Shown: positions 56,133-64,000 of the stretch, in pieces
How the letters are laid out: each line of letters begins with the position of its first letter
Position numbering within the stretch: the stretch's first letter is position 1
Assembly (NCBI GenBank): GCA_027475525.1
Contig: JAMWFC010000040.1
Span: 263,120-327,119, forward strand
Source of the DNA: Macrolepiota albuminosa
Taxonomy: Eukaryota > Basidiomycota > Agaricomycetes > Agaricales > Agaricaceae
Reading direction: 5' to 3'
Length of the DNA: 64,000 nucleotides
Made by a program: the position numbers and the translations under genes
The notes under the pieces: model-generated
Database searches by the model: none
The model's input: only the letters and a program-made list of their open reading frames with translations
Told to the model about the DNA's origin: nothing

Positions 56133-58456
56133 CTAATGTGCAGACTCATACATGGGACAAAGCTCCTTCCATTCCTCTGGCAAAAGCGAGGTTAGAATAT
56201 ATGAAATGTGTGGTTTTTGGATGCTCACCGGGTTCCATCCCCTTCGCGATGCTATTTACATCCTCAGCAAACACAACCGCCAAGCCGCTATACAGACAAA
56301 TGTTACTCAACTTCTGGGAGAACGCGAAAGAGAGTAACTCACTTGTCAAGATGCCAGTCAATGTGACTACCGGGCTTTGGTCAGTATCGAATGGACGTGT
56401 TCAATGATAGCTGAAATACCAGTGTAGAAACCATGGGCCCGCATTGTTTGTTGTGAAGCGGATGGTAACGTTATCTCCAGCGAACCCGGTAGAGACTACG
56501 TCGCGGCGCACCTGAAAGGCAAAGAAAGTATAGTAAATGAGAGAAAAATCAAGGAAGAAGGATAAGTAGGATACGAACTGGATTGTCGTAGTTGTATTTG
56601 GTACTTCCGGCACTTCTGACGACGTCGAAATTGTGCTGTCAGGAGAGAGCGTTTAAAGCGACTCTGTTATGAGCAAGAATAGGAACGCTTACTCCGTGTA
56701 AATGGAACGGGTGCTGCGAAATCCAATGAGCCACCTAGAACGTCTTCGAAAGAGATAAAGAGAAGGGAGAACTGACCGGCGAACCAGTTGAGCCTCCCGG
56801 TATGATCAACTCGATGGTCTTATTCCGCGGCAAAGTATACACATTCCCAGAAGGGAGCAAATCCTGCGCCGTGCGCGCGCCGCTCATGATCTGCAACAAC
56901 ACAGGGACGTTCGGCGGCTGGAAGCTCGCGCCATTGATCGCGAAGCGGCCATTGACACGCGTGACGTTGAGACACAGGGATACGTCGGCGGGAGCGCTGC
57001 CCCCGGGTGCGCCGGGGCTTTCGAGGGGATGCAGGTTCGTCTCGACCAGTGGGTTGTTCAGCGAGGAGTTGGTCGTGGTTGGCTCGACTAGCGGGGCGCC
57101 GTGGTAGCGGAAGATGGCTGAGTTAGCGCCGCCGGCGAATGAGGTGCATCCGCCGTTGGGGAGCGCACGGAGCCAGTAGTTCCCGATGGGCTGCGTCGCG
57201 GCTATGATGACGGAGTAGCGTTGGCCGGAGTAGATTTGGATGGAGTCGACGACGAGGGGCGAGTGGTTGACGCCGTCGACTTCGATTATAGTCTGAGTGG
57301 TTGTTGTGAATATTTAGTTGTGCAGTGTCGTAGAGAGAAAGAGGAAATCCGTACCATGTTGTGACCGTCGACTGAGAAGACGAAATTTGAATCGCAGGAA
57401 ATGGAAACAAGCCGGAATCGGTAACTCTTGCCTTGAACAACGTTGATTACAGACAGGTCGGTTGCAGCGCCATTGCAGTTCCGCCCGAGACCATTGATAA
57501 GTGTCGTATCCGGTGTGGCTCGGTCTGTTATCGATGTTGAACGTATATGGTACCTGTGATTACAATAACAGTGAAAAGAGATGGATCGACGCAGTAGACA
57601 GAATTGCTTACCAGTCAGCCAGAGTAATCACTGTATTTTCTGCGTGGGGAATCAGTGGTTCAGTTTTCACGCAAAAGAAGGGACTCGATGACGAACCATC
57701 GTCAACATCGTAGCTTAGAAAGATGCAAAGTGAAATTTTAATACATCCATGGCTGGAAAGGCACTTACAGGTGTCGAAACGGATCTTGAGGATCGTAGAT
57801 TATAAAAGCGCCTCGGAGACCATCGCAGTATTGAGTTCCTGCACGAGCATGAGAATCAACAGACCACCGTAAGGCTAGTCACACACCTAGATGAGAATGA
57901 TACCAATACGTCCCAGCTTGATCACCAACGTTGAAATCGTACAGAAATGAGTTATTGGGTGATATCGGGCATTGATTTACGCCCGAGGGACCATCAGCCC
58001 AACTGGTACCCTTCTGGAATAAACCATGCCAATGCTTTCAGAGGGACAAGGCATTTGGCATGTTATAAAATCACGAAAAAAAAGTATAACGTACAATGCT
58101 TGTTCCTGTCAGCATCGTGGTGTCTTTGAGGTGGTTGACGACGTTCATTCTAATCCGATCGCCCTTCGCGGAGTGATTATCGTACAAATAGCTGGTGAAT
58201 AAGCTGCTCACCTTCGTCGCGGTGACGAGGACGCCTGGAAAGGAAGCGGTCGATGCATTACTGCATGCTAGGATGGACCTGTATAGAGATGTCACGCTGG
58301 AACTTAAAAACAGGGTATTTTTTTCATGACTCACGGACGAGTGAAACCATCGGGGGAAACGTCTGAATTGACGATGTACATGTCTCCTGAAGGACCGATA
58401 GAAGCGTGTACAGCGATGAGCACGGAGAGAAGGAAGAAAGAGCGTGGTGGTAACAT
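56133..58456 (-). CDS. Laccase (multicopper oxidase), complete
   Basis: Fifteen exons: 58335-58456, 58212-58278, 58095-58163, 57887-58034, 57769-57838, 57697-57713, 57612-57639, 57355-57553, 56777-57292, 56693-56734, 56579-56635, 56420-56511, 56343-56366, 56229-56287, 56133-56176. They total 1554 nt, 517 aa, the usual basidiomycete laccase size. Signal peptide [19 protein letters not shown]. All copper signatures are present: HWHG (residues 87-90), WYHSHLG (HSH 132-134), HPFHLHG (420-426) and HCHIDWHLDNGL (475-486). The residue ten after the type-1 Cys is Leu, the class linked to intermediate redox potential. C-terminus [10 protein letters not shown]. Oxidises phenolics outside the cell with reduction of O2 to water. 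The 17- and 24-nt exons are short but needed to keep the motifs in frame. Confidence 0.95.
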
Positions 58457-59146
58457 TGCTTGATGAGAGGATGACAACGGAACCGTCCTCCTAACACTGA
58501 CTTTTAAGTAGGAAAAAATCTTCATGGGTCAGCCACTGTCCATTGCGAAAAGGCTGGCAGATCGTCCACTCTGCTTGGATTTGTAATAGCACAAGAAGTG
58601 TTGATTGGAGGTATACGGCGTGGTAACTAGAAGAATACCATTCATGCGCCTTGGAAATCTGGAACTGCGTATTCTTATCCTTGAAGTCGTGTAAAAGTTC
58701 TGTCCATCCGGAAAAAAGGTTTAAAAGGTCTTATGCGGAATCCTTCAAGAAACTGTCGCGTCGAGAAACTTGAGATAAATGACTTTGCACAACCGGCAAT
58801 ATCCGAGTACTTGATCCCTCTCATATCTTATCTTGACAATCGCTTCCGTGCTTTGATGACGTGCTCGATTGAAAGGCTAAGAGTCTGTTTGCCTTCTTAT
58901 TATGACTAACTGTTCAACACAGTCCACCCGAAACACCAAGAAACCAATTGCATAGTATGTTACATCTGATATACACTGAATAAGACGGCGAACGTAGAGA
59001 AGCGTATGCGGAGTGAATCCGTCATTGCTGCAACAGTGAGCGAAACATCGACCCATCGATACAAGACCTAAACCACGGCTAAGGGGTAATTTAATATCGT
59101 GAAGACGCGTCTGCTGAAGGGAAAAATCTGAGCAAAGGTACAAATA
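58457..59146. other. Laccase upstream region
   Basis: About 690 bp between the transporter stop and the laccase ATG. TTAAAAG on the minus strand (near 58500-58506) about 45-50 bp upstream of the ATG is a weak TATA-like box. No other motif is claimed. Confidence 0.45.
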
Positions 59147-61200
59147 TTATGCTTTGGTAGTGACCGAGCGTGAGGATCGAACATCGCTTCGGTCGTGGTC
59201 TAGTGCTGTAGGAAATCGAATCGGTGAGAATTACTAAAATGAAGTTCAGTTGAGAACATACCTCTTTCCTGTGCGGCGATGTGCGCGGCACGTTCGTCAG
59301 CAGAGATAGCACCGAAGATCACGTCCATCTCTTCCAGACTGCGGCCCTTGGTTTCGGGTATAAGGCTGAGACCCAAAATGTAAAGGTAAGTCAATACATA
59401 TGTACAGATAAAACTCACAAGGAAAACAAGCCCATGGCACCGACGTTGATGGTGGCGAACATGAGGAAAATCTTGTAGCCCAGGTCTGAGATCATGTCGG
59501 GTGTAACTTTGGACACGACAAAGTCTAACCAAGGACAATGAAGCACTGCCGTTTAGTAAGAATAAGCACAAGGACTTACTCCAGAGCCACTGTGAAGCAC
59601 TAGCGACGGACAGACCATAGTGTCTTGTGCGAGTGGGGAAGATATCAGAAACGTAGATCCAGGGCATGGGACCCCAGCCCATAGAGTAGAAGCAAACGTA
59701 AATATAGAGCATGGCCGCCATGGCCTTGGATGCGGGTGGAGGGGATGGGGGAGGGTGAGCAACAGATACGGGATGGGTTTTGAGAATGGCACCGATGATG
59801 AAGAATAATGTACCCATTCCGAGAGAGGAAACAATGAGTGATATGCGACGCCCAATACTCTCGACGAAGAAGAAAACGAAAATGGCAGTCGCGACAACCT
59901 GGAGGGATTTGAGTTTTAGTACGCAGAGATGACAGAAACACACCTTGACAACACCGTAGATACCTGAAGCGAGCAAAGAATTCTTCGTTCCTGTATATCC
60001 AATGGAAGTAAAAATCTGAGGTGCGTAGTATCTAGGTGTTGCTGATGAGAGTCCGCTCTGAAGAACCCAAAGTAACTGTACTCTACCCAATGGAATTCTG
60101 GCCGCCCCATTGCTGGAGAAGGAAGATAACAAACGCGATGACGAAACGGATGAAGTTCCCTTTTCCAAAAAAGGCCTCCTTCATTCCGAGGCCTTGCCTG
60201 GCAGCCCGCTCTTCTTCGATTTGTGCCTCTATTTCTGCCATCTCGTGTACAACATTTTCTGAGTCGGTAGATTCAGATCGGAGATAGGCAAGGTTTTGCA
60301 AGGCCTCATCGTTCCGACCAACGGAAGCAAGCCATCTGGGAGACTCCTTTAATCATGAATACATGAGTTCCATGAATAAGTCGGACACGGGTGGAGTACC
60401 TTGACAGTGAGCAGGCCAAATAACATGATTCCTGCCGGCACGAGCTGGAAACCGAACGGTATCCTCCAGACATTGGGGCCGGTATGGATGTTTATCCCGA
60501 TTCCATAATTGATAAAGTATGAAAGCATTACTCCAATCGCAACCTAAAATCAAGTTTCAAGGTTAAAAGAATATAGGAAAGCAAGGTAATGACGCACCAT
60601 GATCTGGAAAAGACCCGTGATTCTGCCTCTTACTTCCTTGGGAGAACACTCTGAAACGTAGGCTGGAGCCACTGCAGAAATCCCACCAATACCAAAGCCA
60701 GATATCACACGACCAGCGTAGATGAGCTGAAGGCCGTGATGCTTATCTTTTGCCGCTGTGGCGAGAATAGCACCGATACAGAATACGAGCGTAAACGCAA
60801 CCAACGTCCATTTGCGGCCGAGCTTAGCTAGAAATATCGTAGAAAGAGAAATTAACGAGAATGTTAATCATTTAAAAAATAAAACCGTACATGAGACAGG
60901 AGCTGACCCAAGGGCACCGAAGAAAGCTCCTGCTTGCAAGACTGATACGACATTAGATGTCACATCATTCGTGCGTTTCAGATTCGTGGTCCCATCGGGA
61001 TTAAGGAGGCCGAATTCCTGCTTGAAGTATGGCTGCGATACTACACCACCCGCTATGCCAGTGTCATAACCGAAGAGAACGATTCCCCAGTAAGCTATAA
61101 AGGCCAGATCTATTCAAAACGTAAGGTATAATTCAGAAGGAGAACATGAAAGGAACGGACAGTATACACGTATATTCTTGAAAATGTGTCCAACCGCCAT
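59147..61200 (-). CDS. MFS sugar/quinate-type transporter, complete
   Basis: Ten exons: 61161-61200, 60891-61109, 60598-60827, 60400-60543, 60087-60346, 59944-60031, 59580-59898, 59419-59524, 59262-59365, 59147-59205; 1569 nt, 522 aa, all phases consistent. Signatures of the MFS sugar porter family: GYDTGIAGG (helix 1), KLGRKWTL, GRVISGFGIGG with SECSPKEVRGR, ESPRWL, LLQQWGGQN, SIGRR, and PETKGRSLEEMD at the end of helix 12. Twelve helices can be traced. It acts at the plasma membrane as a proton-coupled importer. The substrate may be a hexose or quinate; the sequence read by eye does not decide. It lies upstream of laccase in the same orientation. Confidence 0.9.
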
Positions 61201-62788
61201 GATTGATCGTCTGCGGAGGTAAAGAGAGGACAAAAATGGACATACGCTCTTAAGAAGACGTCCTGTTACTGACTTAATAATTCTGATACCCGTTGGTTTT
61301 GCATTTTCAGGGGAATAGGGGGACACGTGTACATACAACCCAGAGACCGGTCCGCGGTCCGCCCTCTTGTCTACGGGTTATCCCTGAGCGTAATGTGTAC
61401 TGAAACTAAGGGTTTGACGCTTGCGAAGTATCTTTTCTCCTTGGAGTCTTCCAAACTTCGTCTGGGTTTCCTTGTGCTATGGATCTGGGCCAATTCTGCA
61501 ATACGCAAGGAATAACTTACTAACAAAGAGATGAAACGAAAAACACCTCTCTAGGCAGATCCGAACTAGAAGATTCTTGCTTGTGTATGGAGCATTATGG
61601 CGTTGACGAGTGATCTAAAAGGTTGCCCCAATAGGGAAGGACCCGTGCACGCAAGTCACCTGCCAACGTCTGATCCACATACATTTCAGGCATCCCTGAC
61701 AAGAGGTTGGAAGGTAGGCTTAGCGAGGCGGTATTTTCCTGTACTGATTTGGGATTGATGCGACGAAATGGGAATTCTATCTTGACTTGTTGGGTCCTCT
61801 TCGAGGAGAAAAGCGTCAGATTGAGTGGATTGAACCTGGATTGCATATGAGTATCAGGAACACCGTCCGCACTGGCTCTGTGGTTGATTACCGGGGCAGA
61901 ATTCGCTGTGCTGTATTAGTGGATGCTTTACAACCATGACGGGAATCCGATCAAATTCTCTGCCAGGTACATTCTCATGTATAACACAGCACCTCTTTAT
62001 ACCCAACCTTAAACGCTTATTCGTCAAATATAAACTAGAGTACACTTGCTTAAAGTGCGTTTCCCATGGCCGCCATCGGAGTCTGCAACGGATAGCCCCA
62101 CTGACCTATCGTCTTCATTCTTCCCAGAACCTCTACGGATTCCCCATTCTCCCTTACTCTGTCTCTTTCGGTAGCTCCAGGTCTTCATCATTGTCCCCGT
62201 TGCAATCATCCATGCAGCCTGATGGGCTCCACAAGGAGAACATTTGATAACTTCGATGCCCTGCTGGTCAGGTCATACAAGATACAGAGGTTCCGGTTTT
62301 CATCATATTTTAACTAGCTCTACTGCGATACCTTCTCACATATCTGCCTACGTTTGAGTTCTCTCTCTGCTATCTGCCTTCTCATCCTCTTTAGAGTTAA
62401 TTGATTCTCTCAGTCGCGCATCGTCACTTGACTCGAGTATCTGCCTGTGAGTGATGAGACGTTTATCATGTTATATGATACAAGTTCCTCATTCCTCAGA
62501 CTTTCTCTGCTAAGGTAATATCTTTGAACATGTCCGAGAATTCCATGTCGATACAATTTGTTTAATATCCTAACCAATCAGAAGATAGAAATCTGAACAT
62601 CTTCCGGAAGCGTTAGTCATGGTCAGCATCCTCAATGACTCAACGCATGAACCTGTCATTCTGCGCATCCGAAAAGCTCCACATAATTCAGCCATTTCAA
62701 TTTCTCGCACAGAATGCTCGGTATTCTAGCTATGCAAATTATTATTTTTGGTGGCATATCCATTGACGATTTTACGAGTACAAGTACA
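61201..62788. other. Intergenic between two transporter genes
   Basis: About 1.6 kb with only short ORFs; no domain, repeat or RNA gene recognised. Confidence 0.55.
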
Positions 62789-64000
62789 TTACAAACTATA
62801 CGGGAACCACGCGGAGCGATCGCCAAGCCCCGGAGCCTCATCCTCACGAGACGTCGTCATCCGAATCGTCGCCTTCTTCCTATTCTGGAGAATCAAATAC
62901 CCAATATTCATTGCTGAAAAGACGATCATGAGAATGGAGAAAATGAGGAGTGTGAGGGTAGCTTTAGTGTAAAGGGGAGCGGGAGAAAGTGTCCCGAGAA
63001 GCCACGTTGCGAGAATACCGCCCGAGTTCGTCATGATGAATCCAATTGCGATAGCGGTAGCTCGACGCGTGTAGGGCGCAGTATTGTTGGCATTCCATGT
63101 GGAGAGCGCAGGAGCACCGTTGTATGCGCCGCTAATACTCATGAATAGACTACCGTATTTGACGTGTGGGTTTTGGGATGCTGCAAGACATAAGAATAAT
63201 TCATGTTGTTGACACGTGGTTTGACGTACCATAGAACATGGCAAAGCCTATCGTGGCGAGGATACCAGAGAATATACTGACGATGCCACGAGCTCCGTAA
63301 CGGTCAGAGAGATATGATACAATGATGGAGACTGTAGGATACCAGAGAATATACTGACGATGCCACGAGCTCCGTAACGGTCAGAGAGATATGATACAAT
63401 GATGGAGACTGTAATCTAATGTCAGTGTATGAACGTGAACAACGAAATGGTTCAGCTTACCAACAAAAGCCGCGGCGAAAGGAGGCACACTGTAAAGTTG
63501 GGCGTCGACGTTGGTATATCCTAGACCAGAAAGGATGGAGGGCGTGAAGCTATGGGAGCAGTCACGATATGTTCAACCTTTCAAAACATGATGATGACGT
63601 ACTATCCGAGAGCATAGATGAGAGTACCTGAGAACCATGCGATTAGAAAACTTGATCAACTAAACTGATGGAGATGTTACCATCGAAAAAGAAAGCTACA
63701 GCGATCATCCACACGTGAGGAAGGGTAAACGCCTGCCAAATCTCGTGCCAGCTGAACGAATCCGCCTCATCTTGAAGGCCAGTAGCACCCGTCTCACGCA
63801 GACGGGCAACTACTTACTCCTTCTCCTCCTCAGTCAAGAATCTGGCCCGTGCAGGCGAATGCGGAAGGGTGAAGAATGAAGAGAGGCCAAATAAGACGGT
63901 GAAAAGACCTTCAAGGATGAATATCCATGCCCAGCCTGGACGATGGCCCACTCCATCCATGTGAATAATACCGTAGGCAAGGAGACCGGAGAAGGCGCCT
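62789..64000 (-). CDS. Anion:cation symporter-type MFS transporter (allantoate/nicotinate permease family), partial
   Basis: The 5' part lies beyond the window. From 64000 leftwards: GAFSGLLAYGI, GWAWIFILEGLFTVLFG, then FSWHEIWQAFTLPHVWM, ISGAYNGAPALSTWNANNTA, GFIMTNSGGILATWL, ending WFPYSL-stop at 62789. This order is that of Dal5/Tna1-like permeases for organic anions such as nicotinate or allantoate. Introns are seen at 63181-63229 and others of 49-60 bp. Two oddities: an in-frame TAA where family members read Tyr-Val-Val (near 63814), and a perfect 77-bp duplication (63261-63414) in an exon. Either would break the protein unless spliced out or artefactual. Confidence 0.82.
63261..63414. 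repeat. Perfect 77-bp tandem duplication at an exon start of the symporter gene
   Basis: Bases 63261-63337 equal 63338-63414 except at the outer edge. Without one copy the exon reads VSIIVSYLSDRYGARGIVS in frame. With both copies the frame breaks, but each copy carries its own TACAG acceptor, so use of the distal site would restore the protein. Confidence 0.92.

Noticed and set aside
1..64000. tRNA genes, rRNA or CRISPR arrays
   Set aside because: No cloverleaf with a GGTTCRA-type arm, no rRNA-like segment and no regularly spaced repeats with unique spacers were seen.

Overview
The window is nuclear DNA from a basidiomycete, most likely a mushroom-forming Agaricomycete; no species can be named. 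The evidence is genes with many 42-67 bp GT-AG introns, a 15-exon basidiomycete-type laccase, a RecQ helicase with an OrsC/DUF3505-like N-terminus, and several Ty3/gypsy families. A run of exactly 100 N (26887-26986) marks it as a draft scaffold.

1-28.9 kb is a repeat graveyard. It holds a decayed minus-strand Ty3/gypsy element (1-6961), one unrecognised host-like gene (7277-8051), a probable CCT-epsilon pseudogene (about 10.0-10.8 kb), a palindromic inverted-repeat element (14.9-15.1 kb), a decayed telomere-linked-helicase-like gene (15.3-20.8 kb), an aspartic protease pseudogene (22.1-23.1 kb), a gag-protease fragment with LTR-like tandem repeats (24.1-26.8 kb), the gap with a short telomere-like motif nearby, and a small secreted protein (27.7-28.0 kb).

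28.9-46.4 kb is a clean nested insertion. Element A (209-bp LTRs, TSD GATGT) carries element B (221/219-bp LTRs, TSD TCTAC) inside its 3' LTR. Both are related Ty3/gypsy elements with one long gag-pol frame, and both are broken by in-frame stops. Both end in the same unfamiliar C-terminal domain. B has lost the GPY/F and chromodomain segment and has YLDN in place of YLDD.

46.5-64 kb is host gene space: a chimeric ORF (retroelement-like N-terminus joined to an aspartic-protease tail), a secreted PLC-like phosphodiesterase, a membrane/coiled-coil protein with a duplicated Cys module, a secreted protein with a C-terminal Cys-rich module, a conserved 144-aa protein, a complete 517-aa laccase, a sugar/quinate-type MFS transporter, and an anion:cation-symporter-type transporter cut by the window edge. 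Laccase and the two transporters lie in one orientation, which would suit oxidation of phenolics followed by uptake, but that link is inferred from proximity only.

Two window-wide signals stand out. Four tandem duplications have a period of exactly 77 bp, three of them perfect, which suggests an assembly artefact. Substitutions between repeat copies, and many in-frame stops (mostly TGA), fit CpG deamination of methylated repeats.
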